A DNA stretch of 64,000 nt from Bacillus sp. MRMR6 (GCF_001940785.1 NZ_MSLS01000002.1:195077-259076); one strand, 5' to 3'; numbered from the stretch's first letter, positions 46,647 through 56,143 are shown. Made by a program: numbers and translations. The notes: generated by a model not told the origin, from the sequence alone.

Positions 46647-47486
46647 GTGAAGAAATTATTTGCTGTTTTAGGGGATCCAATTGGACATTCCATGTCGCCT
46701 GTTATGCTAAATGATTTGTTTCCTCTTTATCAAATAGATGCACATTATCATCCGTTTTTAGTAAAAAAAGAGGATTTGCAGACAGCGGTAAACGGGTTAA
46801 AGGCAATTGGAATTACTGGTTTTAATGTAACAGTACCGCATAAAAGTGATATTATACCGTTATTGGACGAAGTGGATGAACTTGCTCGAAGTATTGGTGC
46901 AGTGAATACAGTTGTGAATCAAGGTGGACGATTGATTGGTTACAATACGGATGGTCCAGGTTTCTTAAAAGGGTTAGAACCGCTGATTCCCTCCCTATCT
47001 GGAAAACGCATTCTCGTTATAGGGGCTGGAGGGGCTGCAAGAGCGATTTACTTTACTTTGGCACAACAAAGCCCAGAGACGATTGATATCGCAAATCGTA
47101 CGGTCAAAAAAGCTGTAGAACTGATAGAAGCATGCCCGTTTAAAACAAATTCAAAAGCTTTGTCCATGGAAGAGGCTGGAAGAGATTTAGAATATTATAA
47201 TGTCATTATCCAGACAACCTCTATCGGAATGTATCCAAAAATAGATGAAAATCCATTAGAGTTGACAAATCTAAACAGTAACGCAGTTATATGTGATATC
47301 ATTTATAATCCATTAGAGACGAAATTCCTTCAGGAAGCTAAACAAAAGGGTGCGGTCATCCAAAATGGGTTAGATATGTTTGTGTTACAAGGAGCGCTCG
47401 CTTTTGAAAAATGGACGGGGATTTTCCCTGATATCCAAAGAATGAGAAATAATGTTTTAATTCAATTAGGAGGAACAAAATGTTAA
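46647..47486 (+). CDS. aroE: Shikimate dehydrogenase (NADP+)
   Basis: AroE reduces 3-dehydroshikimate in aromatic amino-acid synthesis. The substrate motif GHSMSPVMLN is near residue 13 and the catalytic Lys is in NVTVPHKSDI near 65. The NADP loop GAGGAARAI is near 129, and FVLQGALAFEKWTG is near the end. I use GTG at 46647 because GGGGAG precedes it and MKKLFAVLGDP matches the family. It overlaps yhbY by 7 bases. Confidence 0.95.
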   Translation: MKKLFAVLGDPIGHSMSPVMLNDLFPLYQIDAHYHPFLVKKEDLQTAVNGLKAIGITGFNVTVPHKSDIIPLLDEVDELARSIGAVNTVVNQGGRLIGYNTDGPGFLKGLEPLIPSLSGKRILVIGAGGAARAIYFTLAQQSPETIDIANRTVKKAVELIEACPFKTNSKALSMEEAGRDLEYYNVIIQTTSIGMYPKIDENPLELTNLNSNAVICDIIYNPLETKFLQEAKQKGAVIQNGLDMFVLQGALAFEKWTGIFPDIQRMRNNVLIQLGGTKC

Positions 47487-47770
47487 CAGGTAAGCAAAAA
47501 AGTTTTTTACGTTCAAAAGCTCATCACCTAGATCCGATTTTCCAGGTAGGGAAGGGCGCCGTAAACGAAAATATGATTAAGCAGGTAGCTGATGCCCTTG
47601 AAGCAAGAGAACTTTTTAAGATAAGTATCTTGCAAAATTGCGAAGAAGACAAGACGGTTGTGGCGGAGCAATTAGCTAAGGGTACGGGTGCTGAGATTGT
47701 TCAAATCATCGGGAATACGATTGTCCTATACAAGGAATCGGTTGAGAAGAAACAAATCAAACTTCCATAA
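47480..47770 (+). CDS. yqeI: CRM-domain RNA-binding protein YhbY/YqeI
   Basis: A 96-residue CRM-domain protein with LTGKQKSFLRSKAHHLDPIF at the start and the GKGAVNENMI loop near residue 28. YhbY proteins associate with pre-50S ribosomes. AGGAGG precedes the ATG, inside the end of aroE. Confidence 0.93.
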   Translation: MLTGKQKSFLRSKAHHLDPIFQVGKGAVNENMIKQVADALEARELFKISILQNCEEDKTVVAEQLAKGTGAEIVQIIGNTIVLYKESVEKKQIKLP

Positions 47771-47791
47771 GAACATAAAGGAGGCGGGTTC

Positions 47792-48361
47792 ATGAAGAAA
47801 ATTGGGATTTTGGGAGGAACCTTTGACCCACCCCATTATGGGCACCTCTTAATTGCTAATGAGGTTCTCTCAAATTTGAATCTAGATGAAATTTGGTTTA
47901 TGCCCAACCATGAGCCTCCACATAAGGAAAAATCTGAGTCCATTAAAAATGAAGATCGTCTAAGAATGCTGGAGCTGGCGATATCAGGCCACTCTTCGTT
48001 TAAAATTGAGATGATTGAACTCGAAAGGTCAGGCCGCTCATATACAGTAGATACGATGAAAATCTTAAACGAACGGTTTAAGGATGATCAATTCTACTTT
48101 ATAATTGGAGCCGATATGATCGAGTACTTACCAAATTGGCATCAAATTGATGAGTTAGTAAGGATTGTTCAATTTGTTGGTGTTGAAAGACCCAAGTATA
48201 GTCATGAGACGGAATATCCTGTCACTTATGTGGATGTGCCAGCGTTTGATGTTTCGTCGAGTATGATTCGGGAGAGATTAAAAACAGGAAAGACGGTTCG
48301 CTATTTACTACCTGACCCTGTTATCCGCTATATAGGGGAGAAGCATTTATATGGAACGTGA
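47792..48361 (+). CDS. nadD: Nicotinate-nucleotide adenylyltransferase
   Basis: NadD adenylates nicotinate mononucleotide in NAD synthesis. The nucleotidyltransferase motif [12 protein letters not shown] is near residue 8 and the [12 protein letters not shown] motif near 155. It has 189 residues. AAGGAGG precedes the ATG. It overlaps yqeK by 11 bases. Confidence 0.95.
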   Translation: MKKIGILGGTFDPPHYGHLLIANEVLSNLNLDEIWFMPNHEPPHKEKSESIKNEDRLRMLELAISGHSSFKIEMIELERSGRSYTVDTMKILNERFKDDQFYFIIGADMIEYLPNWHQIDELVRIVQFVGVERPKYSHETEYPVTYVDVPAFDVSSSMIRERLKTGKTVRYLLPDPVIRYIGEKHLYGT

Positions 48362-48923
48362 AGTGGCCTTAAAACTTGTAAAGGAACAATTGACGGAGCA
48401 TAGGTACCAGCACACTGTAGGCGTTATGGATACGGCTATTGAGTTAGCGAACAGATTTGGTGCTGATGAAAAAAAGGCAGAATTAGCAGCCATTTTTCAT
48501 GACTATGCAAAGTTCCGGCCCAAGGATGAAATGAAGGAGATTATTTTACAATATGGATTTCCAAAAGACCTGCTAGAATATAACTCAGAACTGTGGCATG
48601 CTCCAGCAGGGACTTATCTTGTTGAAAAGGAAGTCGGTATCCAAGATCCCGAGGTATTAGATGCAATCCGTTATCATACATCTGGCAGAGCGGGAATGAC
48701 CTTGCTTGAGAAAATTATTTATCTAGCTGATTATATAGAACCAGGCAGGCATTTTCCTGGAGTGGATGAGGTTCGAGCATTGGCAAAAGAAAATCTTGAA
48801 GATGCACTAATTAAATCGCTTCAAAATACAATACTATTCTTAATGAAAAAAAAACAACCTGTGTATCCCGATACATTTTATACCTATAATGATTTGTTAA
48901 ATAACAGGAGGACTGATGGATGA
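48351..48923 (+). CDS. yqeK: HD-domain bis(5'-nucleosyl)-tetraphosphatase YqeK
   Basis: YqeK hydrolyses Ap4A symmetrically to two ADP. The metal-binding HD motif is IFHDYAKF near residue 49; HRYQHTVGV near 19 and [20 protein letters not shown] near 105 give the other His and Asp ligands. It has 190 residues and is coupled to nadD and rsfS by overlaps. Confidence 0.94.
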   Translation: MEREVALKLVKEQLTEHRYQHTVGVMDTAIELANRFGADEKKAELAAIFHDYAKFRPKDEMKEIILQYGFPKDLLEYNSELWHAPAGTYLVEKEVGIQDPEVLDAIRYHTSGRAGMTLLEKIIYLADYIEPGRHFPGVDEVRALAKENLEDALIKSLQNTILFLMKKKQPVYPDTFYTYNDLLNNRRTDG

Positions 48924-49276
48924 GTAACAAGGAATTATTAAATATCGCCGTAAAGGCAGCTGACGATAAACGAGCAGAGGATATCATGGCTTTAAATATG
49001 CAAGGTATCTCCCTAATTGCCGATTACTTTATTATTTGTCATGGTAATTCTGACAAACAGGTACAGGCTATAGCTAGGGAAATGAAGGAAAGAGCAGAAG
49101 AGCATGGCTACAGTGTAAGGAGGATGGAGGGGTTTGACGAAGCAACCTGGATCTTAATTGATCTTGGTGATGTTGTTGCCCATGTCTTCCATCGTGATGA
49201 AAGAAGCTATTATAAGCTTGAACGCTTATGGGGAGATGCTCCTTTAGAGGACATTCACAGTGAGTTAAATGCATGA
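48920..49276 (+). CDS. rsfS: Ribosome silencing factor RsfS
   Basis: RsfS binds L14 of the 50S subunit and blocks subunit joining under starvation. The 118-residue protein has ADYFIICHGNSDKQVQAIA and the signature DLGDVVAHVFHRDERSYY. It overlaps both neighbours by 4 bases (ATGA), typical of translational coupling. Confidence 0.95.
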   Translation: MSNKELLNIAVKAADDKRAEDIMALNMQGISLIADYFIICHGNSDKQVQAIAREMKERAEEHGYSVRRMEGFDEATWILIDLGDVVAHVFHRDERSYYKLERLWGDAPLEDIHSELNA

Positions 49277-50025
49277 GTTATCAGCAATTTGCCTACCTTT
49301 ATGATGAACTAATGCAGGATGCTCCGTATTCGGAGTGGGTACGGCTGGTAAAAGACAAACAGAAAAAATACAACATTGAGGGGAAGAGCTTACTTGATTT
49401 AGCGTGTGGTACTGGTGAGCTCTCCGTTCGGTTGGCTAAAGAGGGTTTTAGTGTTACTGGGATTGATTTATCCTCCGACATGCTTGCGGTTGCACAAGCG
49501 AAAGCTGAGGCCGCAGGAGTGACCATTCCTTTTTACGAGCAAAACATGGCGGAACTAGAGGGTTTGGACTCCTTTGATGTCATAGGAATCTTTTGTGACT
49601 CCTTAAACTATTTACCATCAGCTGAAGAGGTCATACATACCTTTTCTAAGGTTTTTCAGCATTTAAAGGCTGGAGGCTTGTTTATTTTTGATGTACATTC
49701 CATTTATAAAATCAATCAGGTTTTCATAAACCAAACCTATGCGGCAGCGGATGACCACTTATCCTATATCTGGAATAGCTTTTCAGGCGAGCAGCCAAAC
49801 AGTGTAGAACATGAGTTAAGCTTCTTTGTTTTAGACGAGCAATCTAATAAATACGACCGTGTGGATGAACTTCATTATCAAAGAACTTATTCCGTTCAAC
49901 AATACACAAAATGGTTAGCGGAGGCTGATTTTGAACTACTAGAGGTCAGTGCGGATTTTAAGGATAGTGAGCCCCAAGGAGATTCGGAGCGAATCTTTTT
50001 TATCACACGAAAAAAGCCATCATGA
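49273..50025 (+). CDS. yqeM: Class I SAM-dependent methyltransferase YqeM
   Basis: The 250-residue protein has the SAM-binding motif LLDLACGTGELSVRLA near residue 41, then GIDLSSDML. The substrate is unknown. Its place at the end of the rsfS operon is conserved. The stop codon lies in the loop of the terminator. Confidence 0.9.
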   Translation: MSYQQFAYLYDELMQDAPYSEWVRLVKDKQKKYNIEGKSLLDLACGTGELSVRLAKEGFSVTGIDLSSDMLAVAQAKAEAAGVTIPFYEQNMAELEGLDSFDVIGIFCDSLNYLPSAEEVIHTFSKVFQHLKAGGLFIFDVHSIYKINQVFINQTYAAADDHLSYIWNSFSGEQPNSVEHELSFFVLDEQSNKYDRVDELHYQRTYSVQQYTKWLAEADFELLEVSADFKDSEPQGDSERIFFITRKKPS

Positions 50026-50040
50026 AAAGATGGCTTTTTT
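50011..50040 (+). terminator. Terminator of yqeG-yqeM operon
   Basis: AAAAAGCCATC pairs with GATGGCTTTTTT, ending in Ts; it overlaps the yqeM stop. Confidence 0.9.
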
Positions 50041-50043
50041 CAG

Positions 50044-50096
50044 CTAATAGGAAAAACTATGGCACTCGCCTTTGGCGAATGCCAAGTTTTTCTAAT
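50044..50096. repeat. REP-like hairpin repeat, copy 2
   Basis: Same family as 14687-14752 and 61828-61930. The palindrome GGCACTCGCC/GGCGAATGCC has its loop shortened to TTT and is flanked by CTAATAGGAAAAAC and GTTTTTCTAAT. It lies directly after the yqeM terminator, between convergent genes. Confidence 0.8.
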
Positions 50097-50130
50097 TTTA
50101 AAAGAGGAATCTTGCAAAAGATGACGAATG

Positions 50131-50955
50131 TTAATGATTAGAGAACTGCAGCCCGACTTTTTCAATGTCTTCATGGAACTTGGCATGTGTCGCTTGAAAA
50201 AGATGCTCAAATAGATCCCCCAGCTCTTCGTCCATGACCTTTATACCCTCGCCTGTTATGCCGCCTTTAACACACACCTTTTCCTGTAAAGATGGTAATG
50301 TATAATGGCCTTGTTTTATAAGTTCTCCAAGTCCCACAATCATTTCGCTGGCCATTACAGTTGCAGTTTCTTGGTCAATTTCTGTTTCCTTTACTGCAGC
50401 TAGAATAAATCGTTGAAGCAAATAGCTAAAAAAGGCAGGACCACAGCTTACGATATCTGATGCTACTCTTGTGATCTTTTCTTCGATATTCACCGGTACG
50501 GAAATCTTCGTAAATAAATTCTCTACTTTTATCTTCCATTCATCACTGCACTGTTCTCCAAATGTTAGTAAGGATGCTCCTGTTAAGGCACGGTTCGTTA
50601 TACTCGGAATAACCCTAGCAACCGAACATACCACCTTTGATTCAATTTGTTGGGTATTTATAGGACTTGTTATTGAGATCACACATTTACTGTCAGTTAA
50701 GTATGGATTGATTTCATCAAGGATTCTGTGCACGTCTATTGGTTTCACACAAACAAATACTAAATCAGTTTGAGATGCCACTTCAGTTGCATTCACCCCA
50801 ACCGTTAACCCCTTGTATCTATCTTTAAGCAACATAGCCTTGGTTATAGTTCGATTTGTAATTACCATTGAAGAAGGGGAAATGGCCTTTCCTTCAATTA
50901 AAGACTCCACTAAGATTCTCCCCATGTTACCGGTCCCAATAATCCCTATTTTCAT
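50131..50955 (-). CDS. comER: ComER, pyrroline-5-carboxylate reductase-like protein
   Basis: A P5C-reductase family protein encoded opposite comEA; in Bacillus, ComER affects sporulation and biofilm entry rather than proline synthesis. The NADP loop is GIIGTGNMGRILVESL at the start; VKPIDV and CVKGGITGEGIKVMDE are the other family segments. It has 274 residues from the ATG at 50955, which has GAAGGAGGG upstream. Confidence 0.92.
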   Translation of the reverse strand: MKIGIIGTGNMGRILVESLIEGKAISPSSMVITNRTITKAMLLKDRYKGLTVGVNATEVASQTDLVFVCVKPIDVHRILDEINPYLTDSKCVISITSPINTQQIESKVVCSVARVIPSITNRALTGASLLTFGEQCSDEWKIKVENLFTKISVPVNIEEKITRVASDIVSCGPAFFSYLLQRFILAAVKETEIDQETATVMASEMIVGLGELIKQGHYTLPSLQEKVCVKGGITGEGIKVMDEELGDLFEHLFQATHAKFHEDIEKVGLQFSNH

Positions 50956-51041
50956 TATTCCGACCCTCCTTCGCATGCAGTATCTCTAATAACAATATGA
51001 AATCCGCTAGTTAAATATACCAAGAGAAAGGAATGATTCTG

Positions 51042-51680
51042 ATGAAAGACTGGATAATTAAGCATAGGCTCTATGTAATAGCTGCTGTATTTGTTGCCTT
51101 TGCAGGAAGTTTTTATATTACAAATCAGCCTAATTCATCACTGTCTGATGCTGAAAATGTTCTGCCGGCAGAAATAACAGGAGGTGGGGAAGGTGAAAAC
51201 CTGCACCAGCCTGACCAGGATCAAAAGCCTCCATTAGAAAACATGATGGTAGATGTTAAAGGACAAGTAAAGAAACCAGGTGTGTACCAAGCTAATCTGG
51301 GTGAAAGGATTATTGATTTGATTGGCAGAGCAGGTGGATTAACCGAACTTGCCGATGAAGCCCAAGTGAATTTTGCGGAGCACGTACAGGATGCCATGGT
51401 TATTTATATCCCCGCACAGGGAGAGGAAGGACAACTCGTAACAGGGATTTCAGGAAGCACTCAAGGATCTGCGGGTAATTTATCAGGAAAAATTAATTTG
51501 AATAAGGCAGACGAAACTGAATTACAAAACCTGCCTGGAATCGGTCCTGCAAAGGCAGCTGCCATTATTGAATATAGGGAAACTAACGGTTCATTTAAGG
51601 CAATAGAAGACTTAAAAAATATTAGTGGAATTGGTGATAAAACGTTCGAAAAACTTAAAGAACTCATTGATGTTCGGTAA
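51042..51680 (+). CDS. comEA: Competence DNA receptor ComEA
   Basis: ComEA is a membrane-anchored receptor that binds double-stranded DNA for uptake. One N-terminal anchor (about 8-25) and a Gln/Asp-rich linker precede a SLBB-like domain (about 68-122). Two helix-hairpin-helix motifs follow (NLPGIGPAKAAAIIEYR and NISGIGDKTFEKLK). It has 212 residues. AAAGGA supports the ATG at 51042. No clear pair of ComK boxes is seen in the short gap to comER. Confidence 0.94.
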   Translation: MKDWIIKHRLYVIAAVFVAFAGSFYITNQPNSSLSDAENVLPAEITGGGEGENLHQPDQDQKPPLENMMVDVKGQVKKPGVYQANLGERIIDLIGRAGGLTELADEAQVNFAEHVQDAMVIYIPAQGEEGQLVTGISGSTQGSAGNLSGKINLNKADETELQNLPGIGPAKAAAIIEYRETNGSFKAIEDLKNISGIGDKTFEKLKELIDVR

Positions 51681-51756
51681 TGTTTCCAATTGACGATAGT
51701 AAGCATGGAACAGTAAACTTACATTATACTAAGTATGTCGATGAGGAGTGGAGTAT

Positions 51757-52218
51757 GTGGATCGAATTTCGTGGGATCAGTATTTCATGGCACAAAGCCA
51801 TTTACTAGCATTAAGAAGCACTTGTACAAGGCTTACTGTAGGCGCAACGATTGTTCGAGACAAGCGAATCATTGCAGGAGGCTATAATGGTTCCATTGCA
51901 GGGGGAGACCATTGTATTGATAAAGGCTGTTATGTAATCGATCATCATTGTGTTAGGACGATTCATGCTGAAATGAACGCACTGTTACAATGTGCGAAGT
52001 TTGGCGTACCTACAGCAGAAGCAGAAATATATGTAACTCATTTCCCTTGCCTTCAATGCTGTAAAGCGATTATTCAAGCAGGTATCAAAACCGTGTATTA
52101 TGCGGAGGATTATAAAAATCATCCCCATGCAATTGAGTTATTCCAACAAGCAAATGTAAAGACAGAGAAGGTTGAGCTAAAAGAGTCCGTTATTGATTTT
52201 AGAAAAGTAAGCCCCTAA
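51757..52218 (+). CDS. comEB: ComEB, dCMP deaminase-like protein
   Basis: A zinc-dependent cytidine/deoxycytidylate deaminase fold protein. The catalytic motif is TIHAEMNALLQC near residue 70, and the zinc cysteines are in FPCLQCCKAI near 98. GTG at 51757 has GGAGTGGAG upstream, and MDRISWDQYFMAQSHLLALR matches the family. At 153 residues it lacks the C-terminal extension I recall for B. subtilis ComEB. Confidence 0.93.
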   Translation: MDRISWDQYFMAQSHLLALRSTCTRLTVGATIVRDKRIIAGGYNGSIAGGDHCIDKGCYVIDHHCVRTIHAEMNALLQCAKFGVPTAEAEIYVTHFPCLQCCKAIIQAGIKTVYYAEDYKNHPHAIELFQQANVKTEKVELKESVIDFRKVSP

Positions 52219-52224
52219 ATTACA

Positions 52225-52249
52225 CTAACGCCGACTTCCTCGGCGTTAG
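52225..52249 (+). terminator. Hairpin after comEB
   Basis: Perfect 10-bp arms CTAACGCCGA and TCGGCGTTAG over a 5-base loop. There is no T-tract, so it may only attenuate comEC transcription or protect the upstream mRNA. Confidence 0.6.
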
Positions 52250-52274
52250 TCATCCTACACTTTGGAGAAAATTT

Positions 52275-54596
52275 ATGAACGGAAAATTTATATACTTTGC
52301 CCTAGCTGCTTTATTAGGGGTCATTTCCTCGCTATCCCTCTTTTTTCCTTTCCTGCTTCTTACCATTATTTATTTTTATCTCTTATCCCAATTCAAAAAG
52401 TATTCTTCCGCCCAGATTGTTTTTGTTTTAGGTATATATGTCGTTTTCTTTATTTCCGGTCAATTTGCTGAATTGAATCAAAAAACATTGATACCAGATT
52501 CAGCAACTACCTTCGTGCTTACATACAATGAAAACCCAAAAATTGATGGTGACATGTTCCAGGTTGCCGCGATGGACGCTAGATATAAGGAAAAGGTTAT
52601 CCTCCGTTATAGAATTAAGTCTGAAAAGGAAAAAGAATCTTTAAGTAACACGAATTTTTATGGGAATGTGTGCAAGGTATCAGGAAAATTAAAAAGGCCT
52701 TCAAAAGCAAAAAATCCTAATAGCTTCAACTATCGAAATTATTTAGCTACAAAACAGATTTTTTGGATTGTTGAAGCACAAAACAACCCAAGTCAAAATT
52801 GTGCACAAATCAAGCCCTCTCCAGTAACCTTAATCAAGGAATTAAGATTTACAGGAATTAATTACCTCGAAAATACTTTTCCTCCAGAGATTGCCTCACT
52901 TTCAGCTGCGTTAATTTTTGGTGACAGAAGCTTACTTTCCCCTGATGTATTAACAGCCTATCAAAGGACTGGAATTGTTCATTTACTTGCTATTTCTGGT
53001 TTGCATGTTTCCTTATTAATTGGCATGTTTTTTTACCTAGGGATACGGTTTGGGTTAACCAGGCAATTTATGACAGATTTACTTCTCGTTATTCTCCCGT
53101 TCTATGCGATTCTGACCGGAGCTTCTCCATCTGTTATTCGAGCAGTTGTAATGGTTTTTTTAGTGATGATTATTCTAAAATATAACAGGCAAGTTAAATT
53201 GTCTTCTCTTGATGCAGTTAGTCTGACCTTCATAATTTACTTGTTTTTTTCTCCGACTATTTTATTCGATGCGGGATTTCAGTTATCTTTTTCTGTCAGT
53301 TTTGCGATTATTCTCTCTGTCTCCTATATCCTTCCTAACTGCAATCATCCAGTCCTATCAATGCTGGCCGTCTCGATTATTGCCCAGCTTTCAGCACTTC
53401 CGATTTTGCTGTATCATTTTTTTGAAGTATCCTTTATAAGCGTTGCAGCTAATCTTTTGTATATTCCACTTTTTTCATTTATACTACTTCCTGGTTTGTA
53501 TCTGTTATTTTTTATCCAAATCAGCTTCCATGATGTACCAATGCTCTTTATTTATTTCTTCATAAAAATGATCTCCCTTGCTAACGGGTTAATTGAACAT
53601 CTTGCCACGTACTCTGCCTTTAGGCTGGTACCTGGCAGACCGGCTTGGATCATGTTGGTCATTTATGTTTTGCTTATTTTAGCGCTGTTTTTTTCTTGGG
53701 AGGCTAAGGTTTTTATAAGGAAAAAACTGCTGATACCTGTGTTAGTGGTTATGCTGGTTGTTTTTCAAGTAACCTGCAACTGGTTAAATCCTTACGGGGA
53801 AGTGACGATGATTGATGTTGGACAAGGTGACAGTATATTCATTCGCTTTCCCTTTGGTAAGGGGACTTATTTAGTTGATGCCGGAGGAACGATTCAATTT
53901 CCTGAAGAGGAATGGAAAAAGGATGAGAAACCAATTGAAGTTGGACGTGATGTGGTAGTTCCCTTTTTAAAAGGAAAAGGAATCACAAAAATTGATAAAT
54001 TAATTCTTACACATGGTGATATGGACCATATTGGCGGTGTATTTTCAATCATAAATGAAGTAAAAGTGAAAGAAATTATCATGCCGGCTGTAGCGGAACC
54101 ATCAGATACGGAAATGGCAATTATTCGATTAGCTGCTGAAAAGGGGATCCCTATTGTAAAAGTGTCAGAAGGCAGCCGATGGTATTGCGGAAAAAGTCTA
54201 TTTTATGTTCTAGGTCCAGAAAAAAATTATCAGGGGGAACGGAATAGCGGTTCAATCGCTTTTTTTGCTAATATTGGTGGTCTTAACTGGTTTTTTGGCG
54301 GGGATCTTGACAAGGTAGGAGAAGAGGAGATTTTTAGAAAATATCCCAATTTAAAAATTGATGTTTTAAAGGCAAGTCATCATGGCAGTGAAACCTCAAC
54401 AAGCCAGGTTTTTGTAAATAAACTAAAACCTAAGATATCCCTCATTTCTGCAGGAGAAAATAATCGATATGGGCATCCACATCAGGAGGTTTTAAATCGT
54501 TTAAAAGATTCCAACATATATCGAACGGATCAACAGGGGGCCATAACCTACCGTTTTCTTCGTAATCATGGAACCTTTTCAACCTATTTGCCATAG
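52275..54596 (+). CDS. comEC: DNA uptake channel ComEC/Rec2
   Basis: ComEC forms the channel that takes single-stranded DNA into the cell. Two to three N-terminal membrane segments and a DUF4131 domain (about 30-180) precede the competence membrane domain (about 205-480; motif GIVHLLAISGLHVSLLIG). The C-terminal metallo-beta-lactamase-like domain (from about 505) has VGQGDSIFI and the metal motif THGDMDH near residue 577. Length is 773 residues with no break. Confidence 0.95.
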   Translation: MNGKFIYFALAALLGVISSLSLFFPFLLLTIIYFYLLSQFKKYSSAQIVFVLGIYVVFFISGQFAELNQKTLIPDSATTFVLTYNENPKIDGDMFQVAAMDARYKEKVILRYRIKSEKEKESLSNTNFYGNVCKVSGKLKRPSKAKNPNSFNYRNYLATKQIFWIVEAQNNPSQNCAQIKPSPVTLIKELRFTGINYLENTFPPEIASLSAALIFGDRSLLSPDVLTAYQRTGIVHLLAISGLHVSLLIGMFFYLGIRFGLTRQFMTDLLLVILPFYAILTGASPSVIRAVVMVFLVMIILKYNRQVKLSSLDAVSLTFIIYLFFSPTILFDAGFQLSFSVSFAIILSVSYILPNCNHPVLSMLAVSIIAQLSALPILLYHFFEVSFISVAANLLYIPLFSFILLPGLYLLFFIQISFHDVPMLFIYFFIKMISLANGLIEHLATYSAFRLVPGRPAWIMLVIYVLLILALFFSWEAKVFIRKKLLIPVLVVMLVVFQVTCNWLNPYGEVTMIDVGQGDSIFIRFPFGKGTYLVDAGGTIQFPEEEWKKDEKPIEVGRDVVVPFLKGKGITKIDKLILTHGDMDHIGGVFSIINEVKVKEIIMPAVAEPSDTEMAIIRLAAEKGIPIVKVSEGSRWYCGKSLFYVLGPEKNYQGERNSGSIAFFANIGGLNWFFGGDLDKVGEEEIFRKYPNLKIDVLKASHHGSETSTSQVFVNKLKPKISLISAGENNRYGHPHQEVLNRLKDSNIYRTDQQGAITYRFLRNHGTFSTYLP

Positions 54597-54631
54597 GATA
54601 GAGCAACATAACTCTTCGGGTAAAGAGCAAA

Positions 54632-54655
54632 GAGACTGCAGTTGTATGCAGTCTC
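54632..54655. terminator. Hairpin between comEC and yqzM
   Basis: Perfect 9-bp arms GAGACTGCA and TGCAGTCTC. T-tracts are poor on both sides, so efficiency is uncertain. Confidence 0.5.
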
Positions 54656-54682
54656 CAAACAATACATTATGTAGCCAAACAA

Positions 54683-54817
54683 TTAAGAGCCGATCACGCT
54701 AATAACAGTTGCAATTAAGAACATGGTTGCAAAAAAACCAAAAGAAACGACAAATCCTACCCCAGAATCGATTGCATCGTTACGTTTACTTTGCACATTT
54801 TTTTCAAATTCGTTCAC
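54683..54817 (-). CDS. yqzM: YqzM family small membrane protein
   Basis: A 44-residue protein: a charged start (MNEFEKNVQSKRNDAIDSG) and one membrane helix (GFVVSFGFFATMFLIATVIS). It agrees closely with B. subtilis YqzM and lies at the same place between comEC and holA. The GTG start has AGGAGGGG upstream. Function unknown. Confidence 0.9.
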   Translation of the reverse strand: MNEFEKNVQSKRNDAIDSGVGFVVSFGFFATMFLIATVISVIGS

Positions 54818-54861
54818 AGTATACCCCTCCTATTTTCACCATTTAGTATAAGCTATTTTTT

Positions 54862-54891
54862 TAAAAAAATCCAGTATACTTCAAATACTGG
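54862..54891 (-). terminator. Minus-strand terminator upstream of yqzM
   Basis: On the minus strand CCAGTAT pairs with ATACTGG over a 7-base loop, followed by ATTTTTTT. It lies between the structured region at 54904-55053 and the yqzM ribosome site, as an attenuator would. Confidence 0.65.
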
Positions 54892-54903
54892 TTTCCTTTA
54901 TTA

Positions 54904-55053
54904 GCAAGAGTTGACACAAATACTTTCTCTCTTGCGGGTGAAACTAATTCTACAAAAGGAATCCCGCCAAGCGACAAAAGTTCCTAGGGCTTTTGTTGCC
55001 GGCGTTCATCATAGATTGGGAATTGGCGCCTGTTCCGAAGGTTGCCAATTCCC
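54904..55053. other. Structured intergenic region between yqzM and holA
   Basis: Three hairpins lie in 150 bases. GCAAGAG/CTCTTGC spans 54904-54935. A two-part stem, CGCC plus GCGACAAAAG against CTTTTGTTGC plus GGCG, spans 54965-55004. GGGAATTGGC/GCCAATTCCC has 10 perfect pairs at 55018-55053. A minus-strand terminator lies beyond. This could be a leader of yqzM (minus), a leader of holA (plus) or a small RNA. I recognise no known class. Confidence 0.55.
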
Positions 55054-55126
55054 TTTAACCTCTTGTCAAATTGTCCAAGCTTCATTACGATAGAGTGGTA
55101 AGTGAAATAAGAGGGAGCGTAAGGAC

Positions 55127-56143
55127 ATGGTTTTAGAAATTTGGAAGCAGATTAAACAACGGGAAATTGCTCCCATTTATTTATTATATGGAACAGAAGC
55201 ATTTTTGATTAATGAAACAAAGCAAATGGTTCTTAATCAGGTATTGGATGAAGAAGATAAGGATTTTAATTTTTCTGCATATGATCTAGAAGAAACCCCG
55301 ATTGAACTAGCTATTGAAGATGCTGAAACCTTTCCCTTTCTAGGAGAAAGGAAAGTAATCTTTTTACATAACCCCATTTTCTTAACTGCAGAAAAGTCTA
55401 AAGAAAAAATCGATCACAACATATCTAGATTTGAAGCTTACTTAAAAGAGCCGGCACCATATACGGTAATGGTAATCTCGGCCCCATATGAAAAGCTAGA
55501 CGAACGTAAAAAGATTACAAAGGAATTAAAAAGAAATGCCGTAATCGTCGAAGCGAAAAAATTAAATGAACATGAGTTAAAGAACTGGGTAAAAGATCGG
55601 TCAAAGATCAATGGAATTGTGTTCGAGCCTGATGCCCTTGAGATGTTGATAGCACTGGTCGGGACTAATATGTTCATGCTTACAAGTGAGGTAGATAAAT
55701 TAGCTCTATATGCATCTGATAAAGAAAGAATCTCGGTCGAGGTAGTTGAGAAATTAGTTTCCAGGTCGCTTGAACAGAATATATTTACCTTAATTGAAAA
55801 AGTAGTTCAGAGGAAACTTGAGGAAGCATTAAGAATTTATTATGATTTACTGAAGCAAAATGAGGAACCAATTAAAATCCTTGCGCTACTCGCAGGGCAG
55901 TTCAGGCTCATCTATCAAGTAAAAGAGCTATCAAGAAGAGGCTATGGACAGCAGCAAATTGCAGGCTATTTAAAAACGCATCCCTTCCGGGTAAAACTCG
56001 CAGCAGGACAAGCAGGTAAATTTACCGATGAAGACCTAAAACAAATCATGGAACTACTAGCAGACGCCGACTACCAAATGAAAACTGGCGGAATGAACAA
56101 ATCCCTTTTAATCGAAATGTTGTTGTTTAAATTAAAAAGATAA
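55127..56143 (+). CDS. holA: DNA polymerase III subunit delta
   Basis: HolA (YqeN) is the clamp-loader subunit that opens the beta clamp. The N-terminal AAA+-like domain (PIYLLYGTEAFLINETK) lacks a Walker A motif, as expected for delta. Collar-domain segments (LIEKVVQRKLEEALRIYYDL and LALLAGQFRLIYQVKEL) follow. It has 338 residues. GAGGGAG precedes the ATG. Confidence 0.94.
   Translation: MVLEIWKQIKQREIAPIYLLYGTEAFLINETKQMVLNQVLDEEDKDFNFSAYDLEETPIELAIEDAETFPFLGERKVIFLHNPIFLTAEKSKEKIDHNISRFEAYLKEPAPYTVMVISAPYEKLDERKKITKELKRNAVIVEAKKLNEHELKNWVKDRSKINGIVFEPDALEMLIALVGTNMFMLTSEVDKLALYASDKERISVEVVEKLVSRSLEQNIFTLIEKVVQRKLEEALRIYYDLLKQNEEPIKILALLAGQFRLIYQVKELSRRGYGQQQIAGYLKTHPFRVKLAAGQAGKFTDEDLKQIMELLADADYQMKTGGMNKSLLIEMLLFKLKR

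Noticed and set aside
54911..54950. Sigma-A promoter for holA at TTGACA
   Set aside because: TTGACA is present at 54911-54916, but no -10 box lies 15-19 bases downstream.
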